This document shows, in pieces, positions 1 through 8,073 of a stretch of DNA of 64,000 nucleotides (position 1 is the stretch's first letter; the number at the start of each line of letters is the position of its first letter). Source of the DNA: Streptomyces sp. NBC_01446 (GTDB lineage Bacteria > Actinomycetota > Actinomycetes > Streptomycetales > Streptomycetaceae); assembly GCF_026340095.1 (NCBI RefSeq), contig NZ_JAPEPO010000001.1, forward strand, positions 6,608,001 to 6,672,000. Reading direction: 5' to 3'. The translations under genes were made by a program, and so were the position numbers. The notes beneath the pieces were generated by a model that saw only the letters and a list, made by a program, of their open reading frames with translations, was not told where the DNA came from and searched no databases.

Positions 1-590
1 AGGTCTTTCCGGCGGACGAGTACTCGGCGGTGGGTATCGCCGGTACGGCCGGTCTGGCCGTGGAGATGGTGAAGCTCTTCCAGCTGGAGCTGGAGCACTT
101 CGAGAAGGTGGAAGGCGCCCAGCTGTCGCTGGAGGGCAAGGCGAACCGGCTCTCGACCATGATCCGGTCGAACCTCGGCATGGCCATGCAGGGTCTGGCC
201 GTGGTGCCGCTGTTCGCGGGGTACGACGTGGACCGCGGCAAGGGCCGCATCTTCTCGTACGACGTCACGGGCGGGCGGAGCGAGGAGCGCGGGTACGCGG
301 CGACCGGCTCCGGGTCGATCTTCGCGCGTGGGGCGATGAAGAAGCTCTTCCGCGACGATCTGACGGAGGCGGAGGCCACGACGCTCGTCGTGCAGGCCCT
401 GTACGACGCGGCCGACGACGACTCGGCGACCGGTGGTCCCGACGTGGCGCGCCGGATCTACCCGATCGTCACCGTGATCACGGACGACGGGTTCCGCAGG
501 CTCACCGACGAGGAGGGTGCGCAGATCGCCCGTTCCATCCTCGAGCGCCGGCTGGAGCAGCCCGACGGCCCGCGGGCCGCGCTTCTCTGA
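1..590 (+). CDS. prcB: Proteasome beta subunit, C-terminal part (gene starts before the window)
   Basis: Catalytic beta subunit of the 20S proteasome, which degrades pupylated proteins in the cytoplasm. The reading frame is open from base 3, so the 5' end is outside the window. The visible ~195 residues match the actinobacterial beta-subunit C-terminus (GIAGTAGLA, then an FEKVEG helix, ARRIYPIVTVI). The N-terminal propeptide and catalytic threonine lie upstream and cannot be checked. prcA follows after 83 bases in the same direction, as in the usual pup-prcB-prcA order; an operon is inferred. Confidence 0.95.
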   Translation, partial: VFPADEYSAVGIAGTAGLAVEMVKLFQLELEHFEKVEGAQLSLEGKANRLSTMIRSNLGMAMQGLAVVPLFAGYDVDRGKGRIFSYDVTGGRSEERGYAATGSGSIFARGAMKKLFRDDLTEAEATTLVVQALYDAADDDSATGGPDVARRIYPIVTVITDDGFRRLTDEEGAQIARSILERRLEQPDGPRAALL

Positions 591-673
591 CCGGTACGCA
601 TCCGTCATGCCCGAAGCGCCATTCGCCCGAGACTTGAGTCACTGAGTCACTGACAGAAAGGGACGGACAGCCG

Positions 674-1432
674 GTGTCGACGCCGTTCTATGTCTCACCC
701 CAGCAGGCCATGGCCGACCGGGCGGAGTACGCCCGCAAGGGCATCGCCCGCGGTCGCAGCCTGGTTGTGCTGCAGTATGCCGATGGCATCGTGTTCGTCG
801 GCGAGAACCCGTCCCGTGCGCTGCACAAGTTCAGCGAGATCTACGACCGGATCGGCTTCGCCGCCGCCGGCAAGTACAACGAGTACGAGAACCTGCGGAT
901 CGGCGGTGTGCGCTACGCCGACCTGCGCGGTTACACCTACGACCGCGACGATGTGACGGCGCGTGGCCTGGCGAACGTGTACGCGCAGACGCTGGGCACG
1001 ATCTTCTCGAGCAGCGCCGAGAAGCCGTACGAGGTCGAGTTGGTGGTCGCCGAGGTCGGGTCCGAGCCCGAGGGTGACCAGATCTACCGCCTTCCGCATG
1101 ACGGATCGATCGTCGACGAGCACGGCTCGGTCGCGGTCGGGGGAAACGCGGAGCAGATCAGCACCTATCTGGATCAGCGCCACCGGGACGGGATGACTCT
1201 CGCTCAGGCGCTGAAGCTGGCGGTGCAGGCGCTGTCGCGGGACACCAACGGCAGTGAGCGGGAGATCCCCGCGGAGCGGCTCGAGGTGGCGGTCCTCGAC
1301 CGCACGCGCCCGCAGCAGCGGAAGTTCAAGCGCATCGTGGGGCCGCAGCTGTCGCGGCTGCTCGAGGCCGGTGCGGCGACGTCCGCCGAGCCGGTGGAGA
1401 GCAGTGACGAGGAGTCCGACGACGAGGAGTGA
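674..1432 (+). CDS. prcA: Proteasome alpha subunit
   Basis: Forms the outer rings of the 20S proteasome, which gate substrate entry and dock the ARC/Mpa ATPase. At 252 residues it has normal family length. It shows the typical N-terminal stretch (FYVSPQQAM, ARKGIARGRS) and ends in an acidic Ser/Asp/Glu tail. The GTG start has the purine-rich site GAAAGGGA 13 bases upstream. It lies directly after prcB. A strong hairpin 24 bases beyond the stop ends the unit. Identification is secure from sequence similarity. Confidence 0.96.
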   Translation: MSTPFYVSPQQAMADRAEYARKGIARGRSLVVLQYADGIVFVGENPSRALHKFSEIYDRIGFAAAGKYNEYENLRIGGVRYADLRGYTYDRDDVTARGLANVYAQTLGTIFSSSAEKPYEVELVVAEVGSEPEGDQIYRLPHDGSIVDEHGSVAVGGNAEQISTYLDQRHRDGMTLAQALKLAVQALSRDTNGSEREIPAERLEVAVLDRTRPQQRKFKRIVGPQLSRLLEAGAATSAEPVESSDEESDDEE

Positions 1433-1455
1433 GCAGGGTTTCCTGCCGAGGTGTC

Positions 1456-1489
1456 CGGCGCCCCGACCGTGCAAGCGGTCGGGGCGCCG
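1456..1489. terminator. Bidirectional terminator between prcA and the LacI gene
   Basis: Perfect 14-bp GC-rich stem (1456-1469 with 1476-1489) around a 6-base loop TGCAAG. It sits between convergent genes prcA and the LacI-family gene, so it can serve both. There is no long T run, as is common in Streptomyces. Confidence 0.85.
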
Positions 1490-1498
1490 TTCGTCGTG

Positions 1499-2536
1499 TC
1501 AGCCCGCGGGCGCGGCCGTGGAGCCGCGGACGACCAACTCCACGGGGAGCGCGGTGGTTTCCGGGGTGCGGCCGTCCAGGACGGCGAGGAGCGCGGCCAT
1601 GCCCCGCTCGCCGAAGAGCTCCGCGGGCAGCCGGACAGTGGTGAGTTCGGGCTCGACGGCGGTGGCGAGCGAGAGGTCGTCGAAGCCGGTGACGGAGAGG
1701 TCGTCGGGGACGCGCAGGCCCAGTCGGCGGGCGGCCTTGTAGGCGCCGGTGGCGAGTTTGTCGTCGTCGCAGACGATGGCGGTGGGGCGGGGTCCTGGGG
1801 CGGTGAGCGCGGCCTGCGCGGCGGTGCGGGCCGCCTCGACCGTCAGGGGTGAGCGCACGGTGCTCACGTGGGTTTCGGGGACGCGGGCCGTGCGGTCGGC
1901 GAGCTCGTGGGCGCGTACGTCGAAGGTCCAGGAGGGCACGGCCGAGGCGAGGTGGAGGAACCTGCGGTGGCCCAGGGCGAGCAGATGCTCCGTCACCTGG
2001 CGCATCCCGTCGGCGATGTCGAGGTTGACGGTGGCCGCGCCGCCGGTGCCCGCCGTGTCGTCGGGGTCGCTGTCGAGCATGACGAGGGGGAGTCCGCCGC
2101 CGCGGATGGCGGTGACGGCGTCGGAGGCCATGGAGGAGGCGAGGACGCCGTCGAGGGCCGCGCGTGCGGAGTCGAAGGGGTCGCGCGCGGGGCCGATGCC
2201 TTCGGGGGAGGGGTAGAGCACGACGCCGAAGCCGTGCTCCGCGGCGACGCGGGCGGCCCCGGTGTAGACGCCGGCGAAGAATTCGTTGGTGAGGGCGGGG
2301 ACCACGAGGAGGGCCGTGCGGGTGCGGCCGAGGCGCAGGTTGCGGGCGGCGAGGTTGGGGCGGTAGCCGAGGTCGCGGGCGGCGGCGCGGACGCGTTCGG
2401 CGGTGGCTTCGGCGACGCGGCCGCGCCATTTGTCGCCGAGTACGAGGGAGACGGCGGCCTGGGAGACTCCGGCGGCGCGGGCGACGTCGCGGCTGGTGGG
2501 ACGCGCGGGGGCCGTCTCGTCTGACCCGGTCGTCAC
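1499..2536 (-). CDS. LacI-family transcriptional regulator
   Basis: A 345-residue DNA-binding repressor of the LacI/GalR family. A helix-turn-helix at about residues 14-35 (TSRDVARAAGVSQAAVS) is followed by a hinge and a periplasmic-binding-protein-like effector domain (TAIVCDDDKLATGAYKAARR, VTGFDDL). The effector is probably a sugar or small metabolite, but the sequence does not say which. It is divergent from an MFS transporter gene 123 bases away, its most likely target. An inverted repeat lies between the two starts, although it is not of classic LacI-operator type. Confidence 0.9.
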   Translation of the reverse strand: MTTGSDETAPARPTSRDVARAAGVSQAAVSLVLGDKWRGRVAEATAERVRAAARDLGYRPNLAARNLRLGRTRTALLVVPALTNEFFAGVYTGAARVAAEHGFGVVLYPSPEGIGPARDPFDSARAALDGVLASSMASDAVTAIRGGGLPLVMLDSDPDDTAGTGGAATVNLDIADGMRQVTEHLLALGHRRFLHLASAVPSWTFDVRAHELADRTARVPETHVSTVRSPLTVEAARTAAQAALTAPGPRPTAIVCDDDKLATGAYKAARRLGLRVPDDLSVTGFDDLSLATAVEPELTTVRLPAELFGERGMAALLAVLDGRTPETTALPVELVVRGSTAAPAG

Positions 2537-2596
2537 TCATGCCTCCGTGGGGTGTGCGGCGGGGCCTTCGGGTGGACCCGTGGCCTGCGGACATGG

Positions 2597-2623
2597 TACG
2601 TATGACCCTCGAAGTTATACGTA
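2597..2623. promoter_or_regulatory. Inverted repeat between LacI and MFS genes, candidate operator
   Basis: TACGTAT (2597-2603) and ATACGTA (2617-2623) form a perfect 7-bp inverted repeat with a 13-base spacer. It lies in an unusually AT-rich patch of the divergent intergenic region. A site for a transcription factor controlling one or both genes is inferred. The shape does not match the usual LacI-family core with central CG. Confidence 0.5.
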
Positions 2624-2659
2624 AAACCTAAGCGCCTCGGGGCGGCGAGAGGGCGGGCG

Positions 2660-3919
2660 ATGGCCGCGGGATATGCAGAGATCCTCAAGGCGCGGCACGC
2701 GGCGCGGCTGCTGGCGGGCACCCTGGTGGGGCGGCTGCCGAACGCTACGGCCGCCATCGCGATCGTGCTGTTCGTGCGCGCCGAGGGCGGCACGTACAGC
2801 CTGGCCGGGGCGCTCGCCGCGGTGTACGGCGTCTCCAACGCGGTGGGGCAGCCGCTGCTCGGCCGGCTCGTGGACCTGCGGGGACAGCCGCGAGTGCAGC
2901 TCCCGGCAGCGCTGGCGTCGGCCGTGGCCATGACCGTCTTCGCCTTCGCCGGGACCGGGTCACCGGCGCTCGCGTACATCGCCGTGGGCGCGGCCGGCCT
3001 GTTCACGCCGCCCTTGGAAGGCGGGCTGCGCGCGCTGTGGCCGAACGTGCTGCCGCGCGAGGACCAGGTGCACACCGCGTACGCCATGGACGCGGTGGCG
3101 CAGGAAGTCATGTTCACCGTCGGTCCGTTGCTCGTCACCGTGTGCGTTTCGCTGTGGTCGGCGCAGGCCGCGCTCGTCGTCGTGAACGTCGTCGGCGTGC
3201 TCGGCGCGCTGTCGGTGGTGGTGTCGCAGCCGTCGCGCGCGTGGCGCTCGGCGCCGCGTGAGGCGCACTGGCTGGGCGCCCTGCGCTCGCCCGGACTCCT
3301 CGCACTCCTCGGGGCGTTCCTGTTCATCGGGACGGCGCTGGGCTCGATCACGGTGGCGGGCGTCTCGTACGCGGACGGACACGGCGGCGACGTGACGTAC
3401 GGCTGGCTGATGGCGGCGCTCGGGCTCGGCGCGCTGGCGGGCGGCTCGGTCTACGGGGTGCGGCAGTGGGCCGGTGTGCCCGAGCGGCGGCTGCGGTGGC
3501 TGGTGGCCCTGCTGGCCCTCTTCTACGTGCCGTTGGTACTGATGCCGGGGGTCGTGGCCATGACGGCCCTGACGGCGCTCGCGGGGGTGTTCCTCGCCCC
3601 GTCGATCGCGTGCGCGTTCATCATCGTCGACCGGCACGCGCCGCGCGGCACGGTGACGGAGGCGTTCTCGTGGCTCGTGACGACGTTCACGGTGGGTACG
3701 TCGATCGGAACCGCCGCGGCCGGACCGGTCGTCGAGTGGGGCGGCACGGTGTGGGGCTTCGCCGTTCCCGGAGCCGCGGGCGTGGCCGCGCTGCTCGTGC
3801 TCCTCGCCACCGGACGTGTCCTCGCAGCTCCCCGTAACGCCGGGCGTGTCGCGGGCTCATCGGAAAATGATCGAAACGGTGCTGTCGAACCCGGTTTCAG
3901 CACAGGGCATCAGGCGTAA
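2660..3919 (+). CDS. MFS transporter
   Basis: A 419-residue membrane protein with about 12 hydrophobic segments and the MFS loop motif GRLVDLRG between segments 2 and 3. Substrate unknown; the overall form suggests a drug/metabolite efflux permease (DHA-like). The ATG start is preceded by GAGAGGGCGGG. Divergent from the LacI regulator, which may control it. Its stop codon (TAA, 3917-3919) forms part of a likely -10 box for pafA. The C-terminal ~25 residues are polar and not membrane-bound. Confidence 0.85.
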   Translation: MAAGYAEILKARHAARLLAGTLVGRLPNATAAIAIVLFVRAEGGTYSLAGALAAVYGVSNAVGQPLLGRLVDLRGQPRVQLPAALASAVAMTVFAFAGTGSPALAYIAVGAAGLFTPPLEGGLRALWPNVLPREDQVHTAYAMDAVAQEVMFTVGPLLVTVCVSLWSAQAALVVVNVVGVLGALSVVVSQPSRAWRSAPREAHWLGALRSPGLLALLGAFLFIGTALGSITVAGVSYADGHGGDVTYGWLMAALGLGALAGGSVYGVRQWAGVPERRLRWLVALLALFYVPLVLMPGVVAMTALTALAGVFLAPSIACAFIIVDRHAPRGTVTEAFSWLVTTFTVGTSIGTAAAGPVVEWGGTVWGFAVPGAAGVAALLVLLATGRVLAAPRNAGRVAGSSENDRNGAVEPGFSTGHQA

Positions 3920-3922
3920 TGT
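3917..3922 (+). promoter_or_regulatory. Candidate leaderless promoter (-10) for pafA
   Basis: TAATGT lies exactly six bases before the pafA ATG (3929) and there is no ribosome-binding site, so the transcript probably begins at the start codon. The -10 overlaps the stop codon of the upstream MFS gene. The -35 region (around 3894) is a poor match. Confidence 0.5.
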
Positions 3923-3928
3923 TCACTC

Positions 3929-5290
3929 ATGGACCGCCGCATTTTCGGGCTGGAGAACGAGTACGGCGTCACATGTACGTTTAGGGGACAGCGCCGCCTG
4001 TCTCCTGACGAGGTGGCGCGGTACCTCTTCCGCCGTGTCGTGTCATGGGGCCGCAGCAGCAATGTCTTTCTGCGGAACGGCGCCCGCCTCTATCTCGATG
4101 TCGGGTCACATCCGGAATATGCAACTCCCGAATGTGACAACGTGACCGAGTTGGTCACGCACGACAAAGCGGGCGAGCGCATTCTGGAAGGCCTGCTCGT
4201 CGACGCCGAACGCCGCCTGCACGAGGAGGGAATCGCGGGCGACGTCTATCTCTTCAAGAACAACACCGACTCGGCGGGAAACTCCTACGGCTGCCACGAG
4301 AACTATCTGGTGGCCCGTCACGGGGAGTTCTCGCGACTCGCGGACATCCTCATTCCGTTCCTGGTCACACGGCAACTGCTGTGTGGCGCGGGCAAGGTGC
4401 TGCAGACTCCGCGCGGCGCCGTGTACTGCGTGAGCCAGCGTGCCGAGCACATCTGGGAGGGCGTGTCCTCCGCGACCACGCGTTCCCGCCCCATCATCAA
4501 CACCCGCGACGAACCGCACGCGGACGCCGAGCGCTACCGGCGCCTGCACGTCATCGTCGGCGACTCGAACATGTCCGAGACCACGATGCTCCTCAAGGTG
4601 GGCGCCACCGACCTCGTGCTCCGCATGATCGAGGCCGGCACGGTCATGCGTGACCTCACACTGGAGAACCCGATCCGGGCCATCCGCGAGGTCAGTCACG
4701 ACATCACCGGCCGGCGCAAGGTGCGCCTGGCCAGCGGCCGCGAGGCATCCGCCCTCGAGGTGCAGCGCGAGTACTACGAGAAGGCCGTGGACTTCTGCGA
4801 GCGCCGCGGGATCCGCACCGGCACCGTCGAGCAGGTCCTTGAACTGTGGGGCCGCGTTCTCGACTCGATCGAGGCCGAGGACCTCGACCGGATCGGCACC
4901 GAGATCGACTGGGTGATGAAGTACAAGCTCATCGAGCGGTACCGGGCCAAGCACAACATGACCATGTCGCATCCGCGGGTCGCGCAGATAGACCTCGCGT
5001 ATCACGACATCCACCGCCGCAGGGGCCTCTACTACCTCCTGGAGAGGAAGGGACAGGCGGCCCGCATCTGCAACGACCTCAAGATCTTCGAGGGCAAGTC
5101 GGTGCCGCCGCAGACCACGCGCGCGCGGCTGCGGGGCGACTTCATCCGCAGGGCCCAGGAACAGCGCCGTGACTTCACGGTCGACTGGGTGCACCTGAAG
5201 CTGAACGACCAGGCGCAGCGGACGGTGCTGTGCAAGGACCCCTTCCGGTCGGTGGACGACCGGGTGGAGAAGCTGATCGCCGGAATGTAG
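3929..5290 (+). CDS. pafA: Pup-protein ligase
   Basis: Joins the C-terminal glutamate of Pup to lysine side chains of target proteins, using ATP, to mark them for the proteasome. At 453 residues it has normal length. The N-terminal FGLENEYG motif gives the nucleotide/metal-binding glutamates, and the catalytic aspartate is D57 in LDVGSHPEYATPE. It belongs to the glutamine-synthetase-like carboxylate-amine ligase family. The close paralogue Dop is excluded because Dop carries an extra loop and its gene usually lies beside pup, upstream of prcB. Probably transcribed from its own leaderless promoter; a strong terminator follows. Confidence 0.96.
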   Translation: MDRRIFGLENEYGVTCTFRGQRRLSPDEVARYLFRRVVSWGRSSNVFLRNGARLYLDVGSHPEYATPECDNVTELVTHDKAGERILEGLLVDAERRLHEEGIAGDVYLFKNNTDSAGNSYGCHENYLVARHGEFSRLADILIPFLVTRQLLCGAGKVLQTPRGAVYCVSQRAEHIWEGVSSATTRSRPIINTRDEPHADAERYRRLHVIVGDSNMSETTMLLKVGATDLVLRMIEAGTVMRDLTLENPIRAIREVSHDITGRRKVRLASGREASALEVQREYYEKAVDFCERRGIRTGTVEQVLELWGRVLDSIEAEDLDRIGTEIDWVMKYKLIERYRAKHNMTMSHPRVAQIDLAYHDIHRRRGLYYLLERKGQAARICNDLKIFEGKSVPPQTTRARLRGDFIRRAQEQRRDFTVDWVHLKLNDQAQRTVLCKDPFRSVDDRVEKLIAGM

Positions 5291-5314
5291 GACGACCGGC
5301 TCACCGTCGGCCCG

Positions 5315-5348
5315 GGGCCCCGTACGTGATCTGCGTACGGGGCCCTTT
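5315..5348 (+). terminator. Intrinsic terminator after pafA
   Basis: Perfect 12-bp stem GGGCCCCGTACG / CGTACGGGGCCC (5315-5326 with 5334-5345), 7-base loop, followed by TTT. Separates pafA from the FKBP lipoprotein gene. Confidence 0.88.
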
Positions 5349-5434
5349 GGTGCGTGTGCGGTACCCCGGGTATGTGACGTGAGGGCCTACAGTGGCTGGA
5401 CCGTACTCACGTAACCCGCAACCTGAGGATCACT

Positions 5435-6451
5435 GTGCGACGCCGACTTGCTGCTCTGCTCATCGTCCCGGCTCTGGCGCTGACCGCGACGGCGTGCGGG
5501 GGTGATGACAACAAGAAGAGCGACACGGACAAGGCGGATTCGGCGTCCTCCTCGCCCCAGGCCGAGGCGGCCGCGCCCAAGCCCGTCGACTCGGCTTCGC
5601 CCATGCCGGAGATCAGCGGCGCCGTCGGCAAGCAGGCGAAGATCACCGTGCCGAAGGCCGAGCCGAGCGGCAAGTTCGTCGTGCACACGCTGTCGCAGGG
5701 TGACGGCGCCGTGGTCAAGAAGGACGACCTGGTGTCGATGAACTTCACCGGCAAGGTCTGGAAGAGCGGCAAGGACCTCGGCAGCTCCTACCAGCAGGGC
5801 GGCAGCCCGCAGATGATCACCGCGGGCTCGAAGTCCGTCATCCCGGCGTTCGCGGACGCCCTGGTCGGCCAGAAGGAAGGCAGCCGCGTCCTCGTCGTGG
5901 CGCCGCCCGCCGCCGGCTTCGGCAGCCAGGGCAACCAGCAGGCGGGCGTCACCGGCACCGACACGCTGGTCTTCGCGATCGATGTCGGCAAGGTCACCCC
6001 GAAGATGGCGACGGGCACGCAGGCGTCCATCCCGTCGAACCTGCCGCAGATCAAGGCCGACAAGCCGGAGCCCGCGACGATCTCCGTGCCGAAGAACGAC
6101 CCGCCGAAGAAGCTGGTCGACCAGGTCCTGATCCAGGGCAAGGGCGCCGAGGTCAAGAGCGGCAAGACGGTCACCATGCAGTACAGCGGCGCCGCCTGGA
6201 AGATCAACGAGGGTAAGCCGAAGGCCACGCTCTTCGACTCCTCGTGGAACGCCGGCCAGCCCTTCACCACGGTCATCGGCCAGGGCCAGGTCATCCCGGG
6301 CTGGGACAAGGGTCTCGTCGGCAAGCACGTGGGTGACCGCGTCCTGCTGGTGATCCCGGCCGACCAGGCGTACGGGAAGCAGGCCAAGGGCGACACGCTC
6401 CCGGCCAACTCGACGCTCGTGTTCGTCGTCGACATCCTGGCCACGTCCTGA
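5435..6451 (+). CDS. FKBP-type peptidyl-prolyl isomerase lipoprotein with two FKBP domains
   Basis: A 338-residue secreted lipoprotein. The signal peptide ends at a lipobox-like ATA-C with Cys21, followed by a Ser/Asp/Ala-rich linker. Two FKBP domains follow (about 84-180 and 225-337). The second keeps the isomerase pocket motifs (FDSSW, VIPGWDKGL, AYG). In the first these have changed to LGSSY, VIPAFADAL and GFG, so it is probably non-catalytic and may bind or position substrates. It would fold or hold proteins outside the membrane. The GTG start follows GAGGA. A cytosolic single-domain FKBP gene lies 59 bases downstream in the same direction. Confidence 0.88.
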   Translation: MRRRLAALLIVPALALTATACGGDDNKKSDTDKADSASSSPQAEAAAPKPVDSASPMPEISGAVGKQAKITVPKAEPSGKFVVHTLSQGDGAVVKKDDLVSMNFTGKVWKSGKDLGSSYQQGGSPQMITAGSKSVIPAFADALVGQKEGSRVLVVAPPAAGFGSQGNQQAGVTGTDTLVFAIDVGKVTPKMATGTQASIPSNLPQIKADKPEPATISVPKNDPPKKLVDQVLIQGKGAEVKSGKTVTMQYSGAAWKINEGKPKATLFDSSWNAGQPFTTVIGQGQVIPGWDKGLVGKHVGDRVLLVIPADQAYGKQAKGDTLPANSTLVFVVDILATS

Positions 6452-6510
6452 CCCTGCGGGATGCAAGACTGTCCGGGTTGCCCAACCGTTTAGCAGCAGG
6501 AGCAAGAGAC

Positions 6511-6885
6511 GTGAGCATCGAGAAGCCCGAGATCGACTTCCCCGAGGGCCAGCCGCCGGCTGACCTGGAGATCAAGGAGATCTGGGAGGGCGACGGCGCC
6601 GTCGCCAAGCCCGGCGACTACGTCAAGGTCCACTACGTGGGCGTGGCCTTCTCCACCGGCGAGGAGTTCGACGCCTCCTGGAACCGCGGCAACCCGCTGG
6701 AGTTCCAGCTCGGCGCCGGCCAGGTCATCACCGGCTGGGACAAGGGCATCCAGGGCATGAAGGTCGGCGGCCGCCGCCGGCTGACCATCCCCGCCCACCT
6801 CGCCTACGGCGAGCGTGGCGCCGGCGGCGGCGTGATCGCCCCCGGCGAGACGCTGATCTTCGTCTGCGACCTGATCGGCGTCTGA
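6511..6885 (+). CDS. FKBP-type peptidyl-prolyl cis-trans isomerase, cytosolic
   Basis: A single-domain FKBP of 124 residues without signal peptide, catalysing cis-trans isomerisation of X-Pro bonds in the cytoplasm. Pocket motifs are complete: FDASW, VITGWDKGI, AYGERG and the final LIFVCDLI strand. The GTG at 6511 is chosen over a TTG at 6478 because GGAG precedes it by eight bases and FKBP homologues begin at SIEKPEIDFP. It follows the lipoprotein FKBP gene, and a long hairpin (6939-6968) ends the unit before pafB. Confidence 0.92.
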   Translation: MSIEKPEIDFPEGQPPADLEIKEIWEGDGAVAKPGDYVKVHYVGVAFSTGEEFDASWNRGNPLEFQLGAGQVITGWDKGIQGMKVGGRRRLTIPAHLAYGERGAGGGVIAPGETLIFVCDLIGV

Positions 6886-6938
6886 TCGTCAGCGACGCGG
6901 TCGCTGTCTGATCAGACTGTGACCGCAAGTGGTCAACC

Positions 6939-6968
6939 CTGGGCCCATGCCTCCTGGCATGGGCCCAG
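6939..6968 (+). terminator. Terminator between FKBP and pafB
   Basis: Perfect 13-bp stem (6939-6951 with 6956-6968) around the tetraloop TCCT. No T run follows. A smaller 7-bp hairpin with a GCG loop lies just before it at 6890-6906. Confidence 0.8.
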
Positions 6969-7020
6969 CCCGTCTCCCTCCACCGAATCCCTTTTGGGAT
7001 GCACCCCTTGTCCTCGGCTT

Positions 7021-7048
7021 TTGCCACGACACCCCGGAGCGGTACGGT
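7021..7048 (+). promoter_or_regulatory. Candidate promoter for pafBC
   Basis: TTGCCA (7021-7026), 16-base spacer, TACGGT (7043-7048), giving a transcription start near 7055 and a leader of about 50 bases before pafB. It resembles a HrdB-type vegetative promoter and is not a PafBC-type motif, so direct autoregulation is not suggested here. Confidence 0.5.
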
Positions 7049-7104
7049 CGACGTTCGGATGGGGGAGAGCCAGGGGGCTCTCGAAGAGAGGACGTAGGGC
7101 GTCG

Positions 7105-8058
7105 ATGGCCATTGCGAAGGCCGAGCGGCTGATGAATCTGGCGCTGTGTCTGCTCGGGACGGGACGCCCGCTCAGCAAGCGTGAGCTGCGCGGTTCCATC
7201 GAGGCCTACCTGGAAGCCAACTCCGACGACAGCTTCAACCGGATGTTCGAGCGCGACAAGGACGACCTGCGGGAGCTCGGCCTGGTCATCGCGACCGTGG
7301 AGAGCCTCGACGGGGAGATCGGCTATCTCGCCCGCCGCGACAGCAACCAGCTGCCGCCCGTCACCCTCGATGCCGAGGAGGCCGCCGCGCTGGGCCTCGC
7401 CGCGAAGGTCTGGCAGCAGGCCCGCCTCGCCGGCGCCGCCAGCGGAGCCCTGCAGAAGCTGCGGGCCGCCGGACTCCCCGAGGACGTCGACCCGTACGAG
7501 GCGCACTCGGCCCTCGAACCCCGGATCCCCGCGCATGAGGCGTCCTTCGAACCCCTGATGCTGGCCTGCCGCGACCGGCGACCGGTCGTCTTCGACTACC
7601 GCAAGGCCACCGCCGCGCGGCCCGAGCAGCGGCATGTCGAGCCGTGGGCGCTGGAGTGCTGGCGCGGCCACTGGTACCTCGCCGGCTGGGACCGCGACCG
7701 CGGCGCCGAGCGCGTCTTCCGGCTTTCCCGCATCACCGGCAAGGTCCGCTCCCGGGCCGGCCGCTTCACCGCCGACGTGCCCGACGTCGTGACCGTCCGC
7801 GAGACCGTCGCGAGCTGGGCCGGCGAGACCGCCGACCGCACGGCCCTCATCAGGCTGCGCACCGGCTCCGGCTATCCACTGCGCGCCAAGGCCTCCGCCG
7901 TACGCGACCTCGGCGACGGCTGGGACGAGCTGGAGATTCCTTACGGGCACGGGCTCGACGCCTGGCTGGTCGAGTTCGGGCCCGACGTGGTCGTACTCGA
8001 ACCCGCCGATCTGCGGGCCGAGGTCGTCGACCGGCTGCGCGCCGTGGCCAAGGGCTGA
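7105..8058 (+). CDS. pafB: WYL-domain transcriptional activator PafB
   Basis: A 317-residue regulator with an N-terminal helix-turn-helix (about 1-60) and a WYL domain (about 150-235, with the W-Y-L triad in HWYLAGW). With PafC it forms the activator of the LexA/RecA-independent DNA damage response known from mycobacteria, binding promoters of the form TTGTCRGTG-N8-TAnnnT. The ATG at 7105 is chosen over an earlier in-frame start because AGAGAGGA precedes it and homologues start at MAIAKAERLMNLA. pafC begins 15 bases after its stop, so the two are co-transcribed. The name reflects linkage to pafA; PafB is not needed for pupylation itself. Confidence 0.93.
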   Translation: MAIAKAERLMNLALCLLGTGRPLSKRELRGSIEAYLEANSDDSFNRMFERDKDDLRELGLVIATVESLDGEIGYLARRDSNQLPPVTLDAEEAAALGLAAKVWQQARLAGAASGALQKLRAAGLPEDVDPYEAHSALEPRIPAHEASFEPLMLACRDRRPVVFDYRKATAARPEQRHVEPWALECWRGHWYLAGWDRDRGAERVFRLSRITGKVRSRAGRFTADVPDVVTVRETVASWAGETADRTALIRLRTGSGYPLRAKASAVRDLGDGWDELEIPYGHGLDAWLVEFGPDVVVLEPADLRAEVVDRLRAVAKG

Positions 8059-8073
8059 GGGGAACGAGGACCA

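Noticed and set aside
601..660. Tandem GAGTCACT repeats with a sequence like a damage promoter on the minus strand (CTGTCAGTG)
   Set aside because: No TAnnnT box follows at eight bases and no minus-strand gene starts there. Two copies of eight bases are weak evidence.
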